DNA from: Mesostigma viride
Lineage: Eukaryota > Streptophyta > Mesostigmatophyceae > Mesostigmatales > Mesostigmataceae
DNA length: 58,233 bases
Reading direction: 5' to 3'
Assembly: GCA_009746045.1 (NCBI GenBank)
Contig: RPFO01000648.1
Coordinates: forward strand, 188,001 to 246,233
The notes under the pieces: generated by a model
Databases searched by the model: none
Told to the model about the DNA's origin: nothing
The model's input: the letters and a program-made list of their open reading frames with translations, nothing else
In this document: positions 39,834 through 50,400 of the stretch, piece by piece
How the letters are laid out: each line of letters begins with the position of its first letter
Position numbering within the stretch: position 1 is the stretch's first letter
Translations under genes and position numbers: made by a program

Positions 39834-42299
39834 CTACGGCTTGAAGAATGTCCAGCTGGGGGACAGCCTCAGTGGCTCATTCGGCGCCCCCCACGGGCAC
39901 GCGGGCACAGACCCGTCATCCCCTAACGCCGCGCCCGTGCGCACCGACTGCTTCGTCCGCTGGTCAAACATGCGAGGGTGCAGGACCAGCTGTCGCAGCG
40001 CCTCGCGCGTCCAGGTGTCGTATTCGGGGCACACGCCGCGGAACTCCAGCCCCTGAGACTTGAACGTCTCGTACGCCCTCTGCGCGCCCGCGCGGCTGTA
40101 CAGCAGCGCGACGGCCGCGTACGATATCCCCGTGTGCGCCACGTGGAACAGATGCAAGAAGCGGCCGCGCAGGACGCTGGTCGCGAACGACGTCAGAATG
40201 AAGTCCTGCTCGCAGTTGGAGTAGGCGCGCGCGAGGTTCAGCACGTCCCACTCCCGACCGATATCCCGCCCATGCAGCGCCCTGACCAGATCGTACACGT
40301 TCTCCACCGTGATGTTATAAATAGGGGCCGCGTCGTCCTCAAACACCACCAGAAAGTCCGCGGTCGAATGGTCCAAGAACGCCTTGATGCAGCGCAGGTG
40401 GCCCAAGAAGGTCGCAGCGTCCGAGATAGAGCGCAGTGACCGGCCTTCACAGTTGTGTTTGAGGAACAACTTTGCCGCCTCGGAATCCGGGTCATTCCCT
40501 GGCGCGGGGACCATGAAACGGGCCGCGTCAGCCCCATGCAGCCCCAACATTTCCAGGAAGGTTTGCGCATGCTCCCTGCGGGAGGGGGCCGTCAGCATAA
40601 GCGGCGTGAATGATGGCCCCGGTTTATTGCCACCGCTGGACACCGCATCACCACCTGCCCCTTGGCCAGCAGTATCACTATTGCCACCACCCCCGCTGGA
40701 CCCTTGGCCAGCCGCCCCCCCGCCGTTGCCAGAGCCGCTGCCAGCATCAGCACGAGAGGCCGGAGGCACCTGCAGCACGAGCGGTTGGAAGTTGACCCCG
40801 TCACCCCAGTGAGACTCGGCGTCGATGATGTGCGTGCCCCGCGTGAGCCGGGGGGGTAGCGGCGGCCAGGGGCCCATGTTTGTGGATGGCGGGCGCGCGA
40901 CCACTTGGCCGGCGGTGGCCCCGCGTTGGCGCCGCTGGCCCGTCTCGGTGACGCCGACGGAAGTAGCGGCGTTGTTGCCGCCAGGTGCAGCTGTCCCGGT
41001 ATTAATAGCATCAGCACCCCCGCCGATAGCACTAGCACCCCCACTGACAGCATCGTCACCACCACCAAGGTTTCCAGCACCTTTCCCTGTCTCGGTGCTT
41101 GATGATGTATCATCCCCCATCCCAGCCGCTCCTCTTGCCTTGTCACCAAAGGATGTTTCGGCATCAGTACCTAACGGTTTCTCTGTACTTGTACCGGTAA
41201 TGGAGCTGGTATTAGCGCCGGTATTGGTGTCGGTATGGCTGGCCGTGGCTTCCAACTGGGAGGACGACGGCAGTGGGGTCATGCTGCCGGATGCCAGCAG
41301 TATCGACGCGGGCTCATCCTCCGCACACAGGGGGAGGGTTGGCGCGGGCAAGGGTTGTGTAAGACCTGGGGACGAATCGGGCGATGACCAATCAGCCGTT
41401 GGTGCGCCAAAACCCAAATCGGGCAATGGGTCGGAACCAGGCGCCGCGTCCACGGTCGCCCCTGCCCCTGGGGAAACCGCCCCCATTCCCAGGGGGGGCT
41501 CCAGGGTGAGCACACGCGCGTGCTTGGCCAACCATGCAGGGAAGGTGAAGCAAAAAAAGCGCGACGCGCCTGGCCCCTTGTCGTCGAACAGCTTCAGCAG
41601 GCGCGCCACGCCATCGTGGCTATAAATAGCCGCGACGGGGCTCCCCACGATTCGGTTCGTGCGGACGACACGGTGCTGGTAGGGTGACGGTGACGGTATA
41701 ATGGCGGTGCCCTCAGGGGATGGGAGCGCCACGGTCCCGACCAGGGTGTCGCGGGGGGAGGTGCATGGGGGCGGCCCGCCTTGCGTCGCCAGGATAAACA
41801 CATCCCACTCGCGGTAGCTTGTGTCAGCGAGGAACGCGATGACGGCGGCCAGGGTGTTCTCGTCGAGGGAGAGGTCGTCCGGGGCACCCTGGAAGGTGAG
41901 CAGGTAGTCAGCCGCAGGGGGGATAAAGAAGCGGCGGAAGATCTCGAGGTTCCCCATCAGCTCGGCGGTGTCCCAGTAGCTGTCCATGACGTAGGCCTGG
42001 CTGTTGTCGCGCCGCCGGTAGCACTTATGCTGGCGCATGAACCCCATGAGCTCGCTCACGGGAGGGGACTCGACGATCACGTGGTCTGGCAGGCGGATGC
42101 CGACACGCTTGAGGAACGCGCGGGCAACGGCGGGGTCGGAGGAGGGCGCGGTCAGCAGGAAGGGCGCGAAGGTGGCTATTTGGGGGATCGGGCCGGTAGT
42201 CTTAAGCGTGGTCGACAAAATGAGGGGTGCCAGGGTAGCGGCCACGTGCGGGACCAAGGCCAGGATTAGGACTAGTTGACTTAAAGCCACGGGAAACAT
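39834..42299 (-). CDS. Tandem GT25-like glycosyltransferase, membrane-anchored
   Basis: A single-exon 821-aa protein. Residues 1-23 (MFPVALSQLVLILALVPHVA) form a signal peptide or signal anchor, so it enters the secretory pathway. Two homologous regions follow: domain 1 (about 45-270) and domain 2 (about 561-790). They align by eye: FAPFLLTAPSSDPAVARAFL with FTPLMLTAPSRREHAQTFLE, and YREWDVFIL with GREWDVLNL. Domain 2 has the GT25-style acidic motif FLVVFEDDAAPI (about 651-662); in domain 1 the place reads YLLTFQGAPDDL, so the E-D-D is lost. The linker (about 290-555) is Ser/Thr/Gly/Ala-rich. GT25 enzymes transfer galactose or related sugars (bacterial LPS, collagen hydroxylysine); substrate here is unknown. 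Domain 2 is the likely catalytic unit. It is divergent with the peroxiredoxin-like gene, 964 bp apart. Confidence 0.75.
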   Translation of the reverse strand: MFPVALSQLVLILALVPHVAATLAPLILSTTLKTTGPIPQIATFAPFLLTAPSSDPAVARAFLKRVGIRLPDHVIVESPPVSELMGFMRQHKCYRRRDNSQAYVMDSYWDTAELMGNLEIFRRFFIPPAADYLLTFQGAPDDLSLDENTLAAVIAFLADTSYREWDVFILATQGGPPPCTSPRDTLVGTVALPSPEGTAIIPSPSPYQHRVVRTNRIVGSPVAAIYSHDGVARLLKLFDDKGPGASRFFCFTFPAWLAKHARVLTLEPPLGMGAVSPGAGATVDAAPGSDPLPDLGFGAPTADWSSPDSSPGLTQPLPAPTLPLCAEDEPASILLASGSMTPLPSSSQLEATASHTDTNTGANTSSITGTSTEKPLGTDAETSFGDKARGAAGMGDDTSSSTETGKGAGNLGGGDDAVSGGASAIGGGADAINTGTAAPGGNNAATSVGVTETGQRRQRGATAGQVVARPPSTNMGPWPPLPPRLTRGTHIIDAESHWGDGVNFQPLVLQVPPASRADAGSGSGNGGGAAGQGSSGGGGNSDTAGQGAGGDAVSSGGNKPGPSFTPLMLTAPSRREHAQTFLEMLGLHGADAARFMVPAPGNDPDSEAAKLFLKHNCEGRSLRSISDAATFLGHLRCIKAFLDHSTADFLVVFEDDAAPIYNITVENVYDLVRALHGRDIGREWDVLNLARAYSNCEQDFILTSFATSVLRGRFLHLFHVAHTGISYAAVALLYSRAGAQRAYETFKSQGLEFRGVCPEYDTWTREALRQLVLHPRMFDQRTKQSVRTGAALGDDGSVPACPWGAPNEPLRLSPSWTFFKP

Positions 42300-43263
42300 T
42301 TGCTTCTTCCTCCTACACTACACAACTCCGACGGTTTTCAGGCGTGGGACGAAGTGCCGTCGACTGCTTTCCGGTTTTCATGTACCCTTTCTCGCGTCAT
42401 CTTAGTGACGCATCAGCTCGATAGGTTAGCGTGGAAATAAGCACACAGGCGACTCCCAAACACAGGAATCGTGAGGCTTCACGTACGAATCATCATTAAA
42501 ATTTAACTATCTTCGAAAACGCAGGAGGCGACCCGTGTGGCAGCCAGCTACACTGTCGCCTACTAGGGCCAGGAATGTTGTATATTTTTCGACGACGCTC
42601 ATGGCAGCGTGATTAAAAGGTCCATTCACCTGCCGGCCTGCATGACAGCAGGAAATTAGCGAGTTAAACAGCACGTGAACATTTCGGGGGGCTGTGGATG
42701 TGCAGTTCATAATTCCCGTTTCGTCCCTGTTTGGTCTCCATAGTCGATTATCAACAGCAGTCAGCATTCACTTAGCCGAGCAGTAAATGATAATTAGTCG
42801 CAGCTGCCATTTCTGGTCTATACACTTGTATTGATATGGATCTGCGGATCACTTGATGAATAGAACCCAAGTCAAAGGCCTGATTGGGCTGGATCAGGAA
42901 TGATACCCAGGGCGATGGGGCAAATCGAGCATGACTCTTCAGTCCTTTTGTTGCACTACGGTAGGTAGTAGGTGCTAATGGATAGATGAGGCGAAAAGCT
43001 GTTCGTAGAAACCGTCCTCCAATACAGTCTGCAGGGTGCTGGCCAGCTGGGATTCTTTCTGTACGCAGATCTTTCTGGGTGCTGGCCAGTGGCCATCGCT
43101 TCGTGGCCATGGTGGGGAACTGCGGATATGGACTTATGGAGGACGTGTAAGCTCCATAATTATTCTCCATTTCCAAATACATTGAATATTTCGTAGCTGT
43201 AGCTGGCGACAACCTGTGATTCTCTCTAACTCGGCGTAGCGGTGCAAAAGAATTAAAGTAATA
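42300..43263. promoter_or_regulatory. Divergent intergenic region between GT25-like and Prx-like genes
   Basis: 964 bp separate the two start codons. It should hold both promoters and 5' UTRs. I see no clear TATA box or repeated operator-like motif. Open frames here are short and domain-free. Confidence 0.45.
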
Positions 43264-45330
43264 ATGGCATCGCCCCACTTCTCATTGCTCCCGGGAATGG
43301 TCTTTCCTGACATGCCTGTTCCGGGGGCATTCTTATCGGCTGCGGGGGGCAGACCAAAGCTGGTGGTGTTTTTCAGAGGTTCGATGAGTTCCACGTTTTC
43401 CCTATACTCTAGCGGATTGGTTGGACGATGACAAATTTTCACACGCTATTCAAAATTGTGGAGTGTCGTTAGCCTATTTGCTCTCCTTCGGTTCCACTGT
43501 AGCTGATTGCCTGCAAGTGTTAGCTCAGCCTCCGTTTCTCAAAATGTGCCTGACCATGTGGCGCAACGTTGTCATTATTCCCGCCCCCCCCCCCCGCCCC
43601 TCCCCAACATTGGGCTTCTGTTTCTGTGAACAGGTGCATTTTGCTCCTTCTGTCAAGACGGGTTGAGGGTCCTCCAGTCGAAGGTTAATGACTTGACTGC
43701 AGCAGGCATTGACCTGGTCGCTGTGTCGGCGGACAACGAAGAGAACACGAGGAGACTTATCAGGGAGTGCGGGTTGAGTTTCCCGATTGGTTTCAACCTC
43801 TCCGAGACCCAGATGCGCGAGGTACAGTTTTCAGTCAACCAGATAAGTGCTGCGTGATTCCGTTACAAATTGCGTCCGTATAGGGAAATTGAAATACATC
43901 TGAGAGTGGCACGCTTCGCTCATTCGGTTACCAGTTATTGGGCTAAACCTCATTGATCAGTTGATCAGTCTCATGTCTATGGTAGACGGCCAAGGAGCAC
44001 TGCCATACCCTCAACCTCATGGCATGCATCACGGTTCCCACTTCCATTTTCATTTTCATTTTCATTTTCATTTTCTAGCCATTTTCTAGCCATTTTCTAG
44101 CCATTTTCTAGCCTGCGTGACTGGCTAGACCGGCACTGTCCTGAATGGTTCCACCAAATCCCAGGTCAGTCCTTCACACGCCTAGTCTGGAGGTTTGAGA
44201 CAAGCAGTTGACAGCTACCCGTCCGTGTCTGGTGTTCTCGCCTGCGACAAGTCATCGACAGCTACCCATGCATGTCGTGTGTTTTCGATGTCTCATATTT
44301 TGTGCCTCTTTGCCCCACCCCTATGATATGGGCGATTGAGTACATAAGAAGGCAGCCCTGCACTATTTTCTTACCTTACTCTTTCCTTTGTCTCTTGCCT
44401 CACCACCCCCTAGTCTAGTTTGGTAGCTCGAGTATATTAGGATATCTTTTAATCTACTGGTGTAGGATATATCCTAGGTTAGGATACGTCCTTTAGCTTG
44501 CTGTCTCATTCTTTCGCTTGCAGCCCCAAACCCCTTGGTCGCGCTAAACATACACCACCACCACCACCACCACCACCACCACCACCACCACCACCACCAC
44601 CACCACCACCACCACCACCACCACCACCACCACCACCACCACCACCACCACCACCACCACCACCACCACCACCACCACCACCACCACCACCACCACCACC
44701 ACCACCACCACCACCACCACCACCACCACCACCACCACCACCACCACCACCACCACCACCACCACCACCACCACCACCACCACCACCACCACCACCACCA
44801 CCACCACCACCACCACCACCACCACCACAGTTTAAGCTGATTTGATGAACAAAAATCTGCCTGGATGATACAAGTTGGGGGTTGCCTTGGGAAGCCATAG
44901 AGATCTCATTGCCATGCCACTAGAACCCCCTGCCCACGCCACCATCCCCCCCCCTCATTGTGCCGCTATTCCCCCACTGCTCATTTCGGTACCCTCCCCC
45001 CTCCTTATGTTTCTAGTAGTTATCCTCTGTCTGATGTCGATATCCCTGACCTCGCCCACATCACCTTGCCCCCCCCCCCCCCCCTACCCCCAGGTCGGCC
45101 TGTACATCTCCTCCCCCCTCGGCGAGACCGCAGAGATGCGGAACAACTTCTGCGAGCCGGGCTACTTCCTGCTCAACCCGGACAGTACGATCAAATACGT
45201 GGCGATCGGGTCCATGCCCATGGGCGCGTGGCCCGACGTGGACAACCTGCTGAGGGGGTACGCTTATTCCGTCAACCGCGCGGCCGTGGACCGCGACTTC
45301 GCCAACGTGATCTGGGGGTCCGTACCATAA
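43264..45330 (+). CDS. Peroxiredoxin-like (AhpC/TSA fold) protein, 3 exons, complete
   Basis: A thioredoxin-fold redox protein of 179 aa. Exon 1 is 43,264-43,378 (start MASPHFSLLPGMVFPD; ends TTCAGAG before GTTCGA). Exon 2 is 43,634-43,821 (acceptor GTGAACAG, donor GTACAG). Exon 3 is 45,094-45,330 (acceptor CCCCCAG, stop TAA). Phases agree (1 and 0) and the total is 540 nt. Motifs: KLVVFFRG, then CSFCQDGLRVLQ, the CxxC where this family has C-P-x-C; then GIDLVAVSADN, SFPIGFNLS and PGYFLLNPDSTIKYVAIGSM. Family knowledge suggests peroxide or thiol-disulfide chemistry using the first Cys. No transit peptide is evident before MASPHF, but upstream exons cannot be excluded. Intron 2 (1,272 bp) carries a large (CAC)n tract. 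A TGTAA motif lies about 37 nt after the stop. Confidence 0.85.
44041..44115. repeat. Short tandem repeats in Prx intron 2
   Basis: Several TTTTCA hexamers followed by four to five CATTTTCTAGC units (11 bp). Confidence 0.85.
44553..44828. repeat. (CAC)n microsatellite, about 276 bp
   Basis: An uninterrupted trinucleotide run of about 92 units inside intron 2 of the peroxiredoxin-like gene. All its open frames (poly-Pro, poly-His, poly-Thr; poly-Gly, poly-Val and poly-Trp-like in reverse) come from the repeat and are not genes. Confidence 0.98.
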
Positions 45331-45365
45331 AGAAGCCAGCATCTGCTCCGGCTCTGGGGTCCGTG

Positions 45366-45372
45366 CTGTAAA
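45366..45372 (+). terminator. Candidate TGTAA poly(A) signal of the Prx-like gene
   Basis: TGTAAAG occurs in GTGCTGTAAAGTTGC about 37 nt after the TAA. TGTAA is the usual signal in volvocine green algae. A chance match is possible. Confidence 0.4.
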
Positions 45373-47457
45373 GTTGCTTAAAGTTGCGTAAAGTTCTGTG
45401 TGTCGCATAGCATCCGGCCCCCCTGCACCTGCTGTCGGGATCCGTGCCTTGAAGGAGCTGACATCCAGAAATATACACCCACAGTGGGGTGGTAGTAGCA
45501 GCCGTGTCCACCCCGTGCCCGGTCTGTGGACGGGTGGTGGATGCCGGAACCCTGGGCTTGCTGTCAACCCCGGGAACGCCCAGGAGTTAGCGACAAAATG
45601 CCCACGAGTTAACGACAGCCCACGCAAAGTGGGAGGCCACGTATTGCCCCTCACCCCCGCTTTGGAATATGGGGATGAATACACTGCCCCCCATGTGGAT
45701 ATTTTCTGGCGAAACTGCTGCTGGTTTCGGTGCTGGTTGCACGGGTCCCAGTTGCGCAAGTTGCGGCTGCCCGCTCGGCCATGAAGGTGGTGCACTGCAA
45801 TGTGCAATGGTGGCGCTACAGTAATCCTTGTAGCAATATACAGTGTGGCAAATGCGCAGCCTTTGAGGGGCCAGAATGGGGACGTGCCGCCCTGGGTGGC
45901 ATGGCGGCACTTTGTGAATGGGAATGTTCCTTTCGGCGCTGAGGGCACCTTGAAGGATCTTGACGCTGTAGCTCGGGCTTACAAAGCAGGGGTGGGTTAA
46001 GGATCGGTAGCGGCTGATGCGTGTGCCCCATGCTGCCTGAGCCTGTCCAGCCTGGGAATGCAGCGGCATGTCAGGGTGGAATGCTCACTGTACTTATCCT
46101 GTTTGGGTTTCTGTTTCATGTTATGGAATGCCTTGCATGCGGGCAGAAAATTTTGGTTGTGGATAAGGGAGGGGGCGGAGTGCGTTGCAGCGCTTCGTTT
46201 ACAGCCGGATCCATCGGATCAGGCTGTGGAAAACAGTGCCCGGCGTGGCCCCGGCAAGACGGTGGGCCCAACCAGGGCCGGTGCGGCGAATATTGTAGCG
46301 ATAGCAGATAAGTAACATCTTTCATAAAGTGAATTGTAGTAGTACCCACTGGTCGGCACTCGCCGGCCACCGGCCATGTGAAGTTACTGCCGGCGCGGCG
46401 CCGCCTGTGGAAAAAACACTTAACGAAGCGCTGGTGCGTTGTCGTGCCCAGCTCACCTTTTCCCTGGCCCTGTCGTTATTGAGAGTCGTGAATGGCCTTG
46501 TGTAGGATACCTGGAACTCAGCAACGGTGGAGGGTCCTATGAAGCATATGCCTGAGGCTGCTATTGTGTACTAGTGCCATTCATTTGTTTAGGGGCATTA
46601 ACGAAAGTCAGACGGGTGGACAAGGGTCAAGCAACTATCCGGCCTGGGTGCTAATTTCTATAATGTCTTCAGAGTGCTGACTCTCGACCAGAGGCCGGCG
46701 CGCTTGTCTGGGCTTATAAATACTGAATTGCAAAGATAATGGCAATACGATCCAAGATTTGTATTTGCACTGAGTAGTCTTTGGCGGATGTTTGGAAGCA
46801 TGGCATGGCTAACGCAATATGACTGATGCGCGACCTATTGATGCTAGCTCTATTGATCGATGGTGATATTCCTATTGTGACATGGATCGGGGGACTTATA
46901 TCCATTGAGGGTGACTCCTGAGGATCACATGCACAAACGCAGATCGATAAGATAACAGCAGGCTCGCGCTACCATCGTCTGATTTTACCTCCAGATTCCT
47001 GATCTGCGCGCCGGTTGTCTCATTTTTATTATTCTTCAATACTAAAGCTCTTGACTGATGCGGCAAATTACTGAAGCGAGAGGACATTTGCTAGCTATCA
47101 TGAAGCCGCGTAGCAATTTAGATCCATGCAGCAAGTACATGCATGCAACAGGTCGCCAGAGAAGGGTGTGTAGGGACAGCGGGACGGTCGGGGCCGTGGG
47201 CAGGACGGGAATGAATGCATGAATAGATCGAACATATAGGTAGCTGCTATGTAAAACTAGCTTCGTGGTAGTATATTTAATTAATATCATGCGAACTCTA
47301 AAAACTTAATTTTCTAAGCTTGGAATGTCCATTCAGGAACGTGAGCACTACTGCAGTTAGCAGTATGAGATTAAAAATACAAACAAGGGTTAGGACAGGT
47401 CAGGTCTCTACGTGGCATCAGAAGTAAGGAAGTACTTGCGTGCCATGAGCGAGGGCG
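45373..47457. other. Intergenic; one weak small ORF
   Basis: No family-bearing ORF. The frame 45,800-46,000 (plus, 66 codons) has a hydrophobic start (VILVAIYSVANA) and a non-repetitive tail (VPFGAEGTLKDLDAVARAYK), so it could be a last exon of something, but no splice support was found. R1 copy e lies at 46,920-47,022. Confidence 0.35.
46920..47022 (+). repeat. Dispersed repeat R1, copy e (diverged)
   Basis: Landmarks GATAAGATAACAGCAGGCTC, GCTACCATCGTC and GCGCCGGTTGTCTC in the R1 order, with several substitutions. Confidence 0.7.
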
Positions 47458-50400
47458 TCAGAAGTACTTCTTGGCATACGTCATCCAGCTGATGTCCATG
47501 TCCCCCTCGATGCTGGTGAAGCGCGACGTGGGCTCCCCCGTGACAGTGGACGCATCCACGCCGTCCGATGCCGCCCAGTACTCGGCGATCAGGCGGCCAA
47601 CGTTCGAGCTCAGCGTGAGCACCGCGTGCGGTGCATGGTGCAGCAGCAGCCACAGCATTCCCAAAAAGTGCTCGTGCTGCAGCCGCTGGTGGTCGGCCAG
47701 CATGTGACCCACAGGCTTTACAATACGTCGCTTGGGAGGGGGGGGGCTGTTCCCTGCTGGACCCCCTTGTGGGCTGGATGCCGTGCCAATGCCACTGTCG
47801 CCATCAGCATCGCATTGCCAGCCATCTTCGTCGGATGAACCGGGGAACACGCCGCTCGCGTCCGCCCTCGCCCCCTCGGAGCCCTGCACCCGCCCCCCCT
47901 GTGTACCTCGGCCACGCCAGGGACCTCCCTGTCCAGGGAGACCAGGGACAGGAACCCGTTGTGGAGCACTAGGTGGCGCCCGATGCCAGTAACCACGCCC
48001 ACGCTGCTGCCAGTAGCCCCGCCAGTGCTGCCAGCAGCCACACCTGCCGTGCCGCCCCCCCAACCGCCGCCATCACCGACTCCCGATCCCCCCCCACCGG
48101 CCTCATCACTGAAATGATCTCCTTCATCCCCAGCTTCTGGACCTGGGGAACCCTGGCCTCTGGACCTGGGCCAGCTGTGCGCTTCTGACCCGGATGCCAG
48201 CATGTCGGCTTGTTGCAGTTTATGTCGCTGCTCTTGCTGTTGCTTGTCTAGTTCTTGCTGTTGCTGCTGCTGCTGTTGTTGTTGTTGTATTTGCTCCTGT
48301 ACACGTTGGTCACGGACCGAGTATTGACGGATGACAGAATCCACCACGCGCTCTGAGTCGCTCATGAGCAGCACCACGCCGATGGGCGACAGCGGCACGC
48401 TGGCACAGGGGGCAGCTCTCTCTCTGCGACTAGGAATGCCATCTTGAACAATCGAGCATGCGGTAGAACCGTCCTGACAGCGGCCGGGCCTCGCATCGGG
48501 GTCCTGCCCTGTTCCAGCCGGCGCGGCAGCACCCCTGGCCGAGGTCATCCCATCACCAGTACGGCTGTCAATCTGGTCATGACTTGCAGAACTGTCTGCA
48601 TCAGATGCTGATGCTGTCGCTGTACCTGCCGCAGACGAAGAACCGCGTTCTTCGCCACCCCCACCTGCATCCCCATCCCCATTCCCATCCCTAAACCTAT
48701 TTCCGCCCCCATCTACATCCCCAGCGCCATGCCTAAACCTATCCCCAACGCCGCCCCCATCTCTGTCCCCATCACTGTCCCTAAACCTGTCATCATCCCC
48801 ATCTTCATTTCGCTCCCCATCACCCTCCCGGAGCCGATCCTCATCAGGCCTGTTGTCGGCAGCATCGCCGCTGATGACACGGCCACCGGCAACATCGCCT
48901 GCGTTTGCATCATCCTCACCCTCGAGCATGTCGGCCAGCACACCCTGCAAGTACCCCTCGGCGGCACACAGGTACTGCGCCAACGGCCGTCCGTGCTTAT
49001 GGCGTTGGCCATACGGGTCCTCCGCCGCCAGCTTGTCCGTCGCCCGGATGTGGATGCCCACAAACACGACGGGGGGGGCGATTGGCCGACGCACACCTCC
49101 GCCCTCGTCCGACCGCCCATGGCAGCGAGTGCCTGCAGTACCTGCCATAGAGGCAGCGCCCGTAGTACCGTCCGATGGCGTGGTAAAACGAGAGCCCAAG
49201 CCTTGACTGAGGGCATCACCCACACTGGCCATGGAACTCGCGTCAACCCCACCGCCCACCGGTGCCCCCGAGGACTGTGGTGTTGAGAGCGCCCAGGGGC
49301 CACCACGCCTGCCAGGGCCATGACTCCCCCGGTGCCAGGGGCCTGGGCTGGGGGAGGGCTCCCCGTCATCCCGCGCCGCCATGTCACCATCCAACTGCCC
49401 CTCCCTGTCGACCCTTAGCAAGTTGTCCACTGGCCCCAATCCCCCCTTCGCCCCGGCGTCCTCCTCGCGCCCTGCAACCGAGGCGTTGGGGTCCACCGAG
49501 CTTCGAGCCTCGTGCGTGTTCCCACCCTCCTCGTCTGCCCCCGGTTCGGTGAGGCAGTCGGCATTTTCGCTCAGGCAGTCCGCACCTTTGCTTGAACAAT
49601 CGGCACCTTGGCTCAAACAGTCAGCATCCTCGGTTAAGCTGGCGCCCAGCACTTCCTGGAACACTTCCGCCAGCCGCGCCGCGATGACCAGGGACCGCGC
49701 CGAAGGGCGGAAGAGGTGGTGCGTGATGACGGCGCGTACCATGAAGTAGCGGCTCTCATCTGACACATAGATAAAAGGGTCCTCATCAACACGATCATCT
49801 CCGCCATCATTACCATCATCATAAACATTCCCATCGTCACCGCCACCACCGTCATTGTAGTAATCAATATAATCACCACCGCCATCACCGCCATCATCAA
49901 CATCAGAATCCCCATCCCCATCCCCATCCCCATCCCCATCCCCATCCCCATCCCCATCCCCATCCCCATCCCCATCCCCATCCCCATCCCCATCCCCATC
50001 CCCATCCCCATCCCCATCCCCATCCCCATCCCCATCCCCATCCCCATCCCCATCCCCATCCCCATCCCCATAGCCATCGCCACCATGGAGTGCATCGGGC
50101 TCCATACGACCGCTCCAATCAGGGTCTTTGGGACCGTCACCGTCCGCCAGATCGGGGCCAACAAAGTTTCTGGCGTCTTCAATGTCGGGCGTGACGTAAG
50201 CAAGGCTGCCCTCTCCCGGCGCTGCCGCTGCATCTCCATCAGCCTCCTCCGCCACCATGTCCATGCTGGTGTCTGATTGGTCGGTGGGAGTAGCCCCATC
50301 TGGTTGGTCAGCAGAAATGATCGCATCTGATTCTTCCGTCGCAACATCTCCACTTGACCGGTCCACGGAGATAGCCTCCTCTGGTTCGTTGGTGGTTATC

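Noticed and set aside
44506-44898. Long ORFs of poly-Pro, poly-His, poly-Gly and poly-Val
   Set aside because: They are all products of the (CAC)n microsatellite inside an intron.
45061-45948. 295-codon minus-strand ORF
   Set aside because: It is antisense to exon 3 of the peroxiredoxin-like gene and has no domain.
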